The notes under the pieces: generated by a model
What the model was told of the DNA's origin: nothing
The model's input: only the letters and a program-made list of their open reading frames with translations
Database searches by the model: none
DNA from: Nitrososphaera sp. UBA210
Lineage (GTDB): Archaea; Thermoproteota; Nitrososphaeria; Nitrososphaerales; Nitrososphaeraceae
Direction: 5' to 3'
Assembly (NCBI GenBank): GCA_002494895.1
Contig: DADA01000104.1
Coordinates: 1-7,932, forward strand
Length of the DNA stretch: 7,932 nucleotides
Shown here: positions 1 through 5,216 of the stretch, in pieces
Layout of the letters: the number at the start of each line of letters is the position of its first letter
Position numbering within the stretch: the first letter of the stretch is position 1
Made by a program: the position numbers and the translations under genes

Positions 1-151
1 ACTAAGCTTCGTGGCCCGCGTGAAGCCAAAGAGGGTTCTCGTGAACCATGGCGAAAGGACAAAGTCCGAAAATACCGCCAGCGCCATCTATTCTCGCCTA
101 AAGATAAGGTCGGCGGTGCCAGATAACAGAGAAATCGTTCGCCTGCGCTAG
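1..151 (+). CDS. 3' end of beta-CASP RNA nuclease (archaeal CPSF-like), partial
   Basis: Only the last 49 codons are in the window (frame starting at base 2, stop TAG at 149-151). The reading contains KPKRVLVNHGERTKSENTAS followed by a short tail ending IVRLR. This matches the C-terminal end of archaeal metallo-beta-lactamase/beta-CASP nucleases: a beta strand, then the conserved His of an (I/V)xxHGE motif (motif C of the beta-CASP proteins), an Ala-rich helix, and a last strand ending near the stop. These enzymes process or degrade RNA 3' ends, and aCPSF1 is the general transcription-termination nuclease of archaea. Whether this is aCPSF1 or the shorter aCPSF2 cannot be decided from the tail. 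The family call rests on the motif and on the position of the stop right after it. The beta-lactamase and any KH domains lie left of the window. Confidence 0.72.
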   Translation, partial: LSFVARVKPKRVLVNHGERTKSENTASAIYSRLKIRSAVPDNREIVRLR

Positions 152-182
152 TTTTTGATAGAGCTATTTCCACAGCGTTTTT
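152..182 (+). terminator. Oligo-T terminator after the beta-CASP gene
   Basis: Five T residues follow the stop codon directly (152-156) and a second T5 lies at 178-182. Archaeal RNA polymerase stops at such T tracts without needing a hairpin. No strong hairpin is visible here. Confidence 0.4.
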
Positions 183-217
183 AGCCTTGTAGATACAATA
201 CCATTTGCGCGGATAAA

Positions 218-355
218 ATGGCCATAAGGTACAGATGCGTCAATTGCAACATTGTATTGAGCGGCGAAGGTGCCTCCAGGCACTACCTTGCCAATCCAAC
301 ACACAAGCTTGAAAAACTGCCACCGCCGGTAAAGCCGGTAAAAAGCATAAGATAG
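218..355 (+). CDS. Mini C2H2 zinc-finger protein, 45 aa
   Basis: The ATG at 218 opens a 45-codon frame ending in TAG at 353-355. The protein starts MAIRYRCVNCNIVLSG, continues with SRHYLANPTHKLEKL and ends in a Pro/Lys-rich tail. Cys7, Cys10, His22 and His29 give C-x2-C-x11-H-x6-H, a single C2H2-type zinc finger covering most of the chain. Nearly the same spacing occurs in the gene at 894-1091, so the two are probably of one family. Function is unknown; nucleic-acid or protein binding is the usual role of such fingers. The gene sits between the beta-CASP gene, after its T tracts, and UPF0147, whose stop lies 3 nt away on the other strand. A weak AT-rich box around 188-199 lies about 24 nt before the ATG, so the mRNA may be leaderless. 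No Shine-Dalgarno motif is seen. The coding call rests on the ordered zinc ligands. Confidence 0.72.
   Translation: MAIRYRCVNCNIVLSGEGASRHYLANPTHKLEKLPPPVKPVKSIR
340..344 (-). terminator. Oligo-T tract downstream of UPF0147
   Basis: On the minus strand a T5 run lies about 15 nt past the UPF0147 stop. It falls inside the 3' end of the convergent zinc-finger gene, so the two transcripts should overlap at their tails. Confidence 0.3.
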
Positions 356-358
356 TTC

Positions 359-649
359 CTATTCTCTTATGCTTTCAAGAGTAGAAACGACCTGCCAGAG
401 CATCGTTCGAATATGCGATTGCATTTGTGGGCTTTGCGTTGCATTGTCCAAAAGGCTGATAGCATTGGCGGCCCTTACGGAGGGGCTGCCGCCTTTGTCA
501 TCTTTTAGCGCGGAGAGGACTTCCTTTATCATGTTGCGTATGCTCTTTTGCACGTCGTTGTTCTTTGTTATGGAATCGAGAGTCTCAACTGCGCGGGAAA
601 GACGCTCCTGGTTCTCCTTCAATTTCAGTTCTTTTTTCGGTGAATTCAA
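359..649 (-). CDS. UPF0147 family protein
   Basis: A 96-residue, all-helical, charged protein. The segment SVRAANAISLLDNATQSP followed by HIRTMLWQVVSTLESI matches the signature of UPF0147, a small family found across archaea (consensus close to AVRAANAxSxLxEISxDPNMPxHTRTxxWxxxSxLE). The molecular function of the family is unknown. Length is about normal, near 90 residues. The start is TTG at 649, supported by a full Shine-Dalgarno GGAGGT at 665-660, 10 nt upstream, and by an in-frame stop at 670-668 that limits any extension. A weak AT-rich stretch at 706-714 could be the TATA box. The gene is convergent with the mini zinc-finger gene at 218-355, with 3 nt between the stops. Confidence 0.88.
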   Translation of the reverse strand: MNSPKKELKLKENQERLSRAVETLDSITKNNDVQKSIRNMIKEVLSALKDDKGGSPSVRAANAISLLDNATQSPQMQSHIRTMLWQVVSTLESIRE

Positions 650-659
650 TGCACGCTGT

Positions 660-665
660 ACCTCC
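660..665 (-). promoter_or_regulatory. Ribosome binding site GGAGGT for UPF0147
   Basis: A perfect anti-16S GGAGGT lies 10 nt before the TTG at 649. It is what selects this non-ATG start. Confidence 0.6.
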
Positions 666-732
666 GGTTAACGACTCCAAATAAAGTAGCTAGTTGCTTT
701 TGAATGTTTTTATCGTCATTCCCATTGGCCTA

Positions 733-837
733 ATGCTACAAAGGATCTTCCAGTCTGCCAATGATATCATTCATGCGCAACGCGATTATCTGAACCGATC
801 TCCGCGCTACGATCACAATGCTCTGCGAATACAGTAA
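733..837 (+). CDS. Possible 34-aa micro-ORF, unknown
   Basis: ATG at 733 opens 34 codons ending in TAA at 835-837. The product begins MLQRIFQSANDIIHAQRDYL, a plausible amphipathic helix with a basic end. A T-rich box TTTTTATC at 707-714 lies about 22 nt before the ATG, slightly too close for an ideal leaderless start. The opposite strand is open over the same stretch in the matching frame (about 724-890), so the direction is uncertain. An open frame of this length is expected by chance about one time in five. It is listed because the 672-893 gap is otherwise empty apart from the promoter of the next gene. Confidence 0.2.
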   Translation: MLQRIFQSANDIIHAQRDYLNRSPRYDHNALRIQ

Positions 838-863
838 ATTGCTTCTAACAGGAGACGGGAAAG

Positions 864-871
864 TTTTATAG
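864..871 (+). promoter_or_regulatory. TATA box of the C2H2 gene at 894
   Basis: TTTTATAG is centred about 26.5 nt before the ATG at 894 and preceded by the purine-rich GGAGACGGGAAAG, a reasonable BRE. The spacing predicts transcription starting at or next to the ATG, so a leaderless mRNA. Confidence 0.6.
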
Positions 872-893
872 CTGGCAGGACTGATACCTAGGG

Positions 894-1091
894 ATGGCCA
901 GTGCTGAGCAGCTGAGATGCAATATATGCGGCGCGCTACTCACGCCAGCAGAGGTATCAAAGCACGCTGCGACTTCATCGCATGCTTCGTTAAAGTCGAG
1001 ACTTGTCGGCGATCTTGAAAAAGTTGGCAACGCCCGCTACGAGGCAGACAGCTCTGTCATCTTGCGATGGAAAGATTCGCTTCGAGCATAG
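894..1091 (+). CDS. Small C2H2 zinc-finger protein, 65 aa
   Basis: The N-terminal half carries Cys9, Cys12, His24 and His30 (CNICGALLTPAEVSKHAATS, then SH), spacing C-x2-C-x11-H-x5-H, a single C2H2 zinc finger. The C-terminal half (residues 31-65) is a charged helix. The finger resembles that of the 45-residue protein at 218-355, with one residue less between the two His. Start choice: the ATG is 26 nt from a good TATA box and no Shine-Dalgarno is present, as expected for a leaderless gene. Its TAG stop (1089-1091) directly abuts the TAA stop of the stress-protein gene on the other strand. Function is not known; a small DNA- or RNA-binding regulator is the natural guess but nothing proves it. 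Confidence 0.78.
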   Translation: MASAEQLRCNICGALLTPAEVSKHAATSSHASLKSRLVGDLEKVGNARYEADSSVILRWKDSLRA

Positions 1092-1523
1092 TTATTTCAC
1101 TACCAGTACCGGGCATTTGGCATGTTGCAAGACCTTGCTGGAAGTGCTACCCAGTACCATTTCTTTGAATCGTCCCATACCTCTGCTTCCCAGAACTATC
1201 AGGTCAAAGCCGCCCTTTTGCGCGTACCCGGTTATGCCCGATGCCGCGTCGCCTTCTGCAATAACTGTTTCTATTTTTACTCCATTCTTGTCTGCCTCAG
1301 CCTTGCACTTGTCAAGGATCTTGGAAGATTCCTTTCTGTAATTTGCCAGTAATTCATTAAGCACCTTTTGCGACTCTACGTATACAGTTGGAGGGCTTTC
1401 TATGACATGAACTGCAGTCAGCTGAGCGCCCGTGCTTTTCGAGAGGAATAAAGCATGTTCAAAAGCGCGGAAGGCGTTATCTGAGCCGTCCACTGGCACC
1501 AGAATCTTTGATAACATGTGCAT
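1092..1523 (-). CDS. Universal stress protein (UspA family)
   Basis: 143 residues, the normal length of a single USP domain. It begins with the family strand KILVPVDGSDNA (residues 6-17), whose Asp contacts the nucleotide. Near the end it holds GSRGMGRFKEMVLGS (112-126), which fits G-x2-G-x9-G-S, the ATP-binding form of the family, and it ends with the usual strand CPVLVV. USPs are cytosolic, usually dimeric, ATP- or AMP-binding proteins raised under stress. The first ATG (1523) or the third codon ATG (1517) may be used; MLSKILVPVDGS from 1517 matches family starts best. The gene follows the exchanger by 22 nt, so co-transcription is likely. A TATA-like box over the exchanger stop could also give it a separate, nearly leaderless transcript. 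Confidence 0.93.
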   Translation of the reverse strand: MHMLSKILVPVDGSDNAFRAFEHALFLSKSTGAQLTAVHVIESPPTVYVESQKVLNELLANYRKESSKILDKCKAEADKNGVKIETVIAEGDAASGITGYAQKGGFDLIVLGSRGMGRFKEMVLGSTSSKVLQHAKCPVLVVK

Positions 1524-1541
1524 GATATCATGAAGAAGGAT

Positions 1542-1549
1542 TATTTTAA
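1542..1549 (-). promoter_or_regulatory. Possible internal TATA box for the UspA gene
   Basis: TTAAAATA on the minus strand overlaps the stop codon of the exchanger. It is centred 22 nt before the ATG at 1523 and 28 nt before the ATG at 1517. No Shine-Dalgarno precedes the start, which favours leaderless expression. Confidence 0.35.
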
Positions 1550-2577
1550 TGCGGCGTGAGGTCCTGTGGGATAAGGAACTGGATAATCATACTTATCACG
1601 TACATTGCGGCAAGCATCACGCCTGTCTTTAAGCCAATCGCCTTCCTGAACATCGGAACCAATGCGATAATCGTGACCGCTGTAACAAGAATCACCTGGT
1701 ACTGCAGAGTCGTGTCCATCGGAATATTGACATAGAATCCTCCATGGTACATCGCCGCAAATACTGCGACTGCGAAGAGCAGAGTGTTGTTTAGAATTTT
1801 CGAGCCCAGCACGTTTGCGACTGCGATCGCTGCGCCAGCCGCACCCTTGCGCGCAAGTAGCATCATGGAGATTTTTTCCGGCATTTCGCCGGCTATTGGA
1901 CTGATAATGACTGCCAGTACGATTAGCGAAACTCCTGCTTCAACCGAAAAACCCTCAAGCGAGGCGATGAAAGGCCCGGCACCGAAAAAGATGCCTGCAG
2001 TCCCTGCTGCGAATACTAACATAGCCTTGGTCATGCCTTTATCAAATCCCGGTGGCGAGATACCGTTTGTTACCCCAATGACCTTATGGTCATCACCGAC
2101 TATTTCGTGCTCCCTCTCCTTCGATGCCTTGTTCTCCGCCTTCGTCTCAAGGAGCGCCATTACGAGATAGGCTACGAACATTGCGATGAATATTATTCCG
2201 TCAATGTAGTTGTAGCCGTCAATGAATAACACGGCGCTTATCACGGCAGTGGCGATAAGAAATATCTTGTCGAGCTTGAATGTCGCCACTTCTACTCCTT
2301 TGAGCGGCGCCTTTGAAAGGCGGGTTGTCGCTATGAGCAACATGATCGCAAGTCCAAGGGTCATCATAAGCAGATTGCTCCCTAGTCCCGCACCAATTGC
2401 CGGCCCGTAGAGTCCGTCGGCGGCAGCATAGATCACGATCGCGATTTCAGGAAGCGTGGTAGCTACACTCAAGAGGGTCCGGCCTACGAACTTGGCGCCA
2501 TATTTTTTTGACAGGTGTTCCGCCCCGTATGAGAGGAGAAAACTTGCCCCCGTCAATTCCGCGAGCCAAAGAAGCAT
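1546..2577 (-). CDS. CaCA superfamily Na+/Ca2+ exchanger-like membrane protein
   Basis: 343 residues from the ATG at 2577, typical for prokaryotic exchangers. It has about ten hydrophobic segments split by a charged loop at residues 143-183 (KEREHEIVGDDHK region). Two alpha repeats are visible. Repeat 1 covers about 33-75 with LLSVATTLPEIAI and GAGLGSNL. Repeat 2 covers about 219-265 with ISPIAGEMPEKIS and ANVLGSKILNN. Glu44 and Glu234 sit in the PE motifs that bind the cation in this family. The last residue of the second GSN motif is Lys (GSK), so Ca2+ specificity should not be assumed. The frame stays open to 2724, but a strong TATA box lies inside that extension at 2635-2628, so the extra 49 residues are unlikely to be translated. 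A TTG at 2598 is an alternative start. It likely shares a transcript with the UspA gene 22 nt downstream. Confidence 0.88.
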   Translation of the reverse strand: MLLWLAELTGASFLLSYGAEHLSKKYGAKFVGRTLLSVATTLPEIAIVIYAAADGLYGPAIGAGLGSNLLMMTLGLAIMLLIATTRLSKAPLKGVEVATFKLDKIFLIATAVISAVLFIDGYNYIDGIIFIAMFVAYLVMALLETKAENKASKEREHEIVGDDHKVIGVTNGISPPGFDKGMTKAMLVFAAGTAGIFFGAGPFIASLEGFSVEAGVSLIVLAVIISPIAGEMPEKISMMLLARKGAAGAAIAVANVLGSKILNNTLLFAVAVFAAMYHGGFYVNIPMDTTLQYQVILVTAVTIIALVPMFRKAIGLKTGVMLAAMYVISMIIQFLIPQDLTPH

Positions 2578-2627
2578 AGTCAGAACGTTTTCTACCAAAC
2601 TGGTGCTTCTTTGTCGTTCCAAAGTGT

Positions 2628-2635
2628 GATATAAA
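2628..2635 (-). promoter_or_regulatory. TATA box of the exchanger-UspA unit
   Basis: TTTATATC on the minus strand is a strong archaeal TATA box. Transcription should start near 2605, leaving a leader of about 28 nt to the ATG at 2577 or about 8 nt to the TTG at 2598. It also separates this unit from the methyltransferase gene upstream. Confidence 0.55.
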
Positions 2636-2799
2636 TTGCAATCTGCCAAAGTTGCCGTCACAAATGCACCCCAGTCCATTTTCAAAGGTCTGCTTTGGAG
2701 CATCGCCCTGCCAAGTAATGCCAACAGAAACTGTCACTATGACGATAACGTGACGAATATGGCAACTCTCGTCCCGGCCGCGCAGTCAACAGAACAAGA

Positions 2800-3633
2800 T
2801 CATCGACATCTGGTGTATACGTATGGTGTGTCTAGGCGATGGTCCGAAGTCCAGAATGTTGGGAGGGTTACTGTGCAGGATATCTCGAGCCCAAAGCTCG
2901 CTATGATACCTCCCCATCCTGACTCTGTGTGATCCCTTGACATCGGCTTCATCGTGTGGCTGCCCATCAGATTGAATCCTGCTGAATCGCCAATGTTCTC
3001 GATTGACCTCACCTGCCTGATTACGCTGTTTGCCAGCATCTCGCCCATTTCAGGAAGTCCAGAAACAAAAAACATGGGCCTGGACAGCGGGAGTAACCGA
3101 TAGTCAAAGCGCGTTGCGTCCGCCCTTATGGCGGTATACTCAATTCCAGTTTGTGAAGAAATCTGATTCTGGACTGTAGCTAGATCTTCGTCGATTTCTA
3201 TCCCAAAAGCTTCCATACCCAGCAGACAAGCACAATACGCTATTCTGCCGTCGCCGGATCCAATGTCCACGACCTGCTCAAAGCCAAGCATTTTCGCGAC
3301 GAACGCTAGAGTAAATGCGGACAATATCCATGTAGGGTAGAATGGTTGGTAGCTTGTGTCGTGTTTCTTGCTGCCAAGCCAGTAGGAATTGATGTCGCCT
3401 TCATAGACGATGCAGTCGACCTCTGAAATTCTTGAACTGTAGGATTTCAAGTATATCGGGTTGGCTCTGGCAAACCGGTGCAGGTAGTCAAGCGTCGAGC
3501 TTTTGATATCCAGCGGTGAGGGTCCCGCAGGCAGCACTTCCGAAAGCGGGCTTTTGTGGTTGTTGCTTTTTACAAACTCGCTCTTTAGCTGGACTATTGA
3601 TCTCGCCAGCGAGTCATCAAAACCCTGATTCAT
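2800..3633 (-). CDS. Class I SAM-dependent methyltransferase, target unknown
   Basis: 277 residues from the ATG at 3633. An N-terminal region of about 95 residues with charged and aromatic stretches precedes a Rossmann domain. Motif I is VVDIGSGDGRIAYCA (121-135), the ribose-binding acidic end of strand 2 is GIEIDED (144-150), and RADATRF (170-176) fits motif III. No NPPY or Pro-Pro catalytic motif is seen (FVSGLPEMG lies at the motif IV position), so an N6-adenine or N-glutamine methyltransferase is not indicated. The frame is open up to a GTG at 3780, but those 49 codons overlap the CxxC gene in another frame and read as low-quality sequence. The ATG at 3633 lies 2 nt past that gene's stop, a typical translationally coupled pair. 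Substrate could be RNA, protein or a small molecule. Confidence 0.8.
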   Translation of the reverse strand: MNQGFDDSLARSIVQLKSEFVKSNNHKSPLSEVLPAGPSPLDIKSSTLDYLHRFARANPIYLKSYSSRISEVDCIVYEGDINSYWLGSKKHDTSYQPFYPTWILSAFTLAFVAKMLGFEQVVDIGSGDGRIAYCACLLGMEAFGIEIDEDLATVQNQISSQTGIEYTAIRADATRFDYRLLPLSRPMFFVSGLPEMGEMLANSVIRQVRSIENIGDSAGFNLMGSHTMKPMSRDHTESGWGGIIASFGLEISCTVTLPTFWTSDHRLDTPYVYTRCR

Positions 3634-3635
3634 GT

Positions 3636-3776
3636 CTAGTAGACCGATTCCGCGCTTGGGCGCAGGCCCCTTCGGAACGACTTGCGGCCGCAATCCTGGC
3701 AGAGGTAGAATCTCTTTCTTTTGTAGGTATAGATAACTTCCGGATCCTCCACTATCTTGTGAGCAGTTTTCATCAT
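3636..3776 (-). CDS. Mini CxxC (zinc-ribbon-like) basic protein, 46 aa
   Basis: The frame ATG ATG AAA ... ends in TAG at 3638-3636 and gives 46 residues. The core is KIVEDPEVIYTYKRKR, then FYLCQDCGRKSFRRGLR. Cys26 and Cys29 form one CxxC knuckle set in a very basic stretch, as in half of a zinc ribbon; zinc binding would need a dimer or a partner. AAAGGTG just before the start (ending at 3778) is a partial Shine-Dalgarno, better spaced for the second ATG (3773). The methyltransferase ATG follows the stop by 2 nt, so the two are surely one transcript. The frame overlaps the first 49 codons of the longest methyltransferase reading but has far more protein-like content. Function unknown; a methyltransferase partner or nucleic-acid-binding subunit is a hypothesis. 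Confidence 0.62.
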   Translation of the reverse strand: MMKTAHKIVEDPEVIYTYKRKRFYLCQDCGRKSFRRGLRPSAESVY

Positions 3777-3833
3777 GCACCTTTCACAAAATCGCAGTTC
3801 GGTAGACAATCCAAGACCGAATAGTCTGCTTGG

Positions 3834-3841
3834 TATTTATT
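3834..3841 (-). promoter_or_regulatory. Possible TATA box of the CxxC-methyltransferase unit
   Basis: AATAAATA on the minus strand would place the transcript start near 3811, leaving a leader of about 36 nt. The inverted repeat at 3853-3872 lies just upstream of it. Confidence 0.4.
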
Positions 3842-3852
3842 GATGCCGGCTG

Positions 3853-3872
3853 TATGTAATCTGAATTACATA
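3853..3872. repeat. Perfect inverted repeat, possible operator
   Basis: TATGTAAT-ctga-ATTACATA has 8-bp arms with no mismatch and a 4-nt spacer. It lies in the control region between divergent genes, about 12 nt behind the minus-strand TATA box. The form suits a dimeric winged-helix regulator. Confidence 0.55.
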
Positions 3873-3900
3873 TAGTGGCTTTTATGCTCTAAAAGCACTA
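3873..3900. repeat. Second inverted repeat, abutting the first
   Basis: TAGT(g)GCTTTTA-tgctc-TAAAAGCACTA pairs as a 7-bp perfect core (3878-3884 with 3890-3896), extended by four more pairs around one bulged G at 3877. It begins at the base after the first repeat. It may be an operator, or an RNA stem if transcribed. Confidence 0.5.
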
Positions 3901-3921
3901 GAATTTTTGAGCCGAATTGAA

Positions 3922-3939
3922 GGAATCTCGGATTCCGAG
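3922..3939. repeat. Third inverted repeat upstream of the + gene
   Basis: GGAATC-tcg-GATTCC (3922-3936) overlaps the 13-nt palindrome CTCGGA-t-TCCGAG (3927-3939). The two partly exclusive pairings share bases 3927-3936. Confidence 0.4.
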
Positions 3940-4024
3940 TATTAACTGGAATGCCCGGATATCACCACCTTTGGATTTTGATGAGCGGAGTCTGTGTTTT
4001 TCCGCGAACAAGATTACGAAAACC

Positions 4025-4030
4025 GGAGGT
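4025..4030 (+). promoter_or_regulatory. Ribosome binding site GGAGGT deciding a TTG start
   Basis: A perfect GGAGGT lies 8 nt before the TTG at 4039. It lies inside the reading that would start at GTG 3994, which argues for the shorter form. Confidence 0.5.
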
Positions 4031-4038
4031 CATGCGGC

Positions 4039-4257
4039 TTGATAAGTGATAGGGCATATTATCAATCTCTTGTTGATGCCCTTGCGGTCCTTGGCAAACC
4101 AAATGTCGAGCTGGTTATCCACGCCCTAGAGGACGAGAATATTATTCAGGAAGGCAAGGTGGACAGAAAGAGACTAGAACCCGCCCTCAGATCCATTTTT
4201 GGTGACGCTGCCAAGGTCTTCTTGGATGCTTCGATGAATCTTAAAGCGGAACACTAG
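4039..4257 (+). CDS. Small hypothetical helical protein, 72 aa
   Basis: The protein starts ISDRAYYQSLVDALAVLG after its initiator and ends in the acidic/helical stretch FGDAAKVFLDASMNLKAEH. It has no cysteines, signal peptide or membrane segment and looks like three or four helices, as in a small helical-bundle or winged-helix-like domain. It is not assigned to a named family here. TTG at 4039 is chosen because a perfect GGAGGT (4025-4030) lies 8 nt upstream. The same frame also offers GTG at 3994 with only a weak GGAG 3 nt before it, and the 15 extra residues (FFREQDYENRRSCG) look non-coding. It is preceded by a divergent region with three inverted repeats and is convergent with sucD, with 20 nt between the stops. 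Confidence 0.68.
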   Translation: MISDRAYYQSLVDALAVLGKPNVELVIHALEDENIIQEGKVDRKRLEPALRSIFGDAAKVFLDASMNLKAEH

Positions 4258-4279
4258 TATTTTCATCTGGCACGTTTTT
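4258..4279 (+). terminator. T-tract terminator between convergent genes
   Basis: T4 at 4260-4263 and T5 at 4275-4279 follow the stop of the + strand gene. They look like an archaeal oligo-T terminator; the second tract overlaps the end of sucD. Confidence 0.35.
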
Positions 4280-5210
4280 ACTTGCGCAGCCTATCGGCAA
4301 GAAGTTCAGGGACTTCTGCAGGCCGCTTTGCTACCGGCACGCCAGCTTTTGCATAATTAGAGATCTTTGATTCCGCAGAACCGTAATTGCCGTAGACGAT
4401 CGCGCCCGCGTGACCCATCCGCTTCTCCTTGGGAGCAGCCCTTCCTGCAATGTATGCGATTACAGGCTTGTTGTATGAAGTTCGGATGATGTACTGGGCC
4501 AGTTGCTCTTCCGCATCGCCGCCTATCTCTCCTACTACAACGACAGAGTCGATGTCGTCTCTGTTTCGGACCAGGTCAAAAGCCTCTATTAGGTTAGTGC
4601 CGTTTATCGGATCGCCTCCTATCCCAAGGCAGAGTCTCTGTCCGAAACCGCGTTTCGACAGGTTAAATGACACTTCGTACATCAGCGTTCCGCTACGCGA
4701 GAATACAACGGTGCTTCCGGCCTTGAACGGCTGGGCAGGCATGATTCCAACTTTCATTACTTCCGGCACGATTACGCCGGGTGTGTTTGGACCTATCATT
4801 CTGGCCCCCTTGCCTTTGGCATACTCTAGAACCTTTATCGAGTCTCTTATCGGGACGTGCTCTGGTATAGCAACAAGCAGTTTTACGCCGCTATCGAGTG
4901 CTTCGATGGCCGCCTTTAGGAAAAACGGCGCAGGTACGAATATTCCAGATACCTGAGCACCTGTAGCCTTGATGGCCTCGGCCATCGTGTCGTACACGGG
5001 CGTGCCTTCAAAACTCTGACCTCCCTTTCCAGGAGTCACTCCAGCCGCCACGTTTGTGCCATATGCCTTCATTAGTCTGGCATGCGTTGATCCGTAGCTG
5101 CCGGTTATCCCCTGTATTACCACTGGTTTCTTGCCAAAGTTCCTGTCTCCCTTCGTGCCCACGAGAACGTCAAAAATGTCAAAGGTCTTTTTGATTGTTC
5201 GATCTGTCAT
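4278..5210 (-). CDS. sucD: Succinyl-CoA synthetase (ADP-forming) alpha subunit
   Basis: Catalyses, with SucC, succinate + CoA + NTP = succinyl-CoA + NDP + phosphate in the cytosol. The 310 residues show the CoA-binding Rossmann domain (GITGSYGSTH 34-43, GVTPGKGG 57-64), MIGPNTPGVI (138-147, Thr where bacterial enzymes often have Cys), the phosphate loop SRSGTLMYE (171-179), GIGGDPINGT (196-205), GEIGGDAEE (228-236) and RMGHAGAI (264-271). His267 in GHAGA is the residue that is phosphorylated. The N-terminus is about 20 residues longer than in the E. coli protein (TIKKTFDIFDVLVGTKGDRN). The start ATG is 6 nt after the sucC stop, so the two form an operon. No Shine-Dalgarno of note is seen, and translational coupling is likely. 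Confidence 0.97.
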   Translation of the reverse strand: MTDRTIKKTFDIFDVLVGTKGDRNFGKKPVVIQGITGSYGSTHARLMKAYGTNVAAGVTPGKGGQSFEGTPVYDTMAEAIKATGAQVSGIFVPAPFFLKAAIEALDSGVKLLVAIPEHVPIRDSIKVLEYAKGKGARMIGPNTPGVIVPEVMKVGIMPAQPFKAGSTVVFSRSGTLMYEVSFNLSKRGFGQRLCLGIGGDPINGTNLIEAFDLVRNRDDIDSVVVVGEIGGDAEEQLAQYIIRTSYNKPVIAYIAGRAAPKEKRMGHAGAIVYGNYGSAESKISNYAKAGVPVAKRPAEVPELLADRLRK

Positions 5211-5216
5211 TTTACT

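Noticed and set aside
369..671. Open + frame with several Cys opposite UPF0147
   Set aside because: It is antisense to a well-supported conserved archaeal gene and has no family features of its own.
724..890. Open minus frame containing VARRSVQIIALRMNDIIGRL
   Set aside because: Protein-like at first sight, but it is the exact complement frame of the 733-837 candidate, has only GTG/TTG or late ATG starts, and lacks a ribosome site.
1003..1352. Two open + frames across the UspA gene
   Set aside because: Antisense shadows of a clear USP domain gene.
2447..2737. Minus frame of 96 codons with GCICDG
   Set aside because: It overlaps the start of the exchanger in another frame, crosses its TATA box and matches no family.
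2640..2799. Gap between methyltransferase and exchanger checked for genes and repeats
   Set aside because: Only a 5-bp dyad (GTCAC 2733-2737 with GTGAC 2750-2754) was seen, too weak to call.
2636..2932. Open + frame over the end of the methyltransferase gene
   Set aside because: It starts at a weak TTG and runs antisense through a conserved gene.
3981..4049. ATG frame of 22 codons before the 72-residue gene
   Set aside because: It is out of frame with the gene, very short, and has no promoter at the right distance.
4429..4956. Long + frame opposite sucD
   Set aside because: A 175-codon shadow caused by codon bias in sucD, which has all catalytic motifs.
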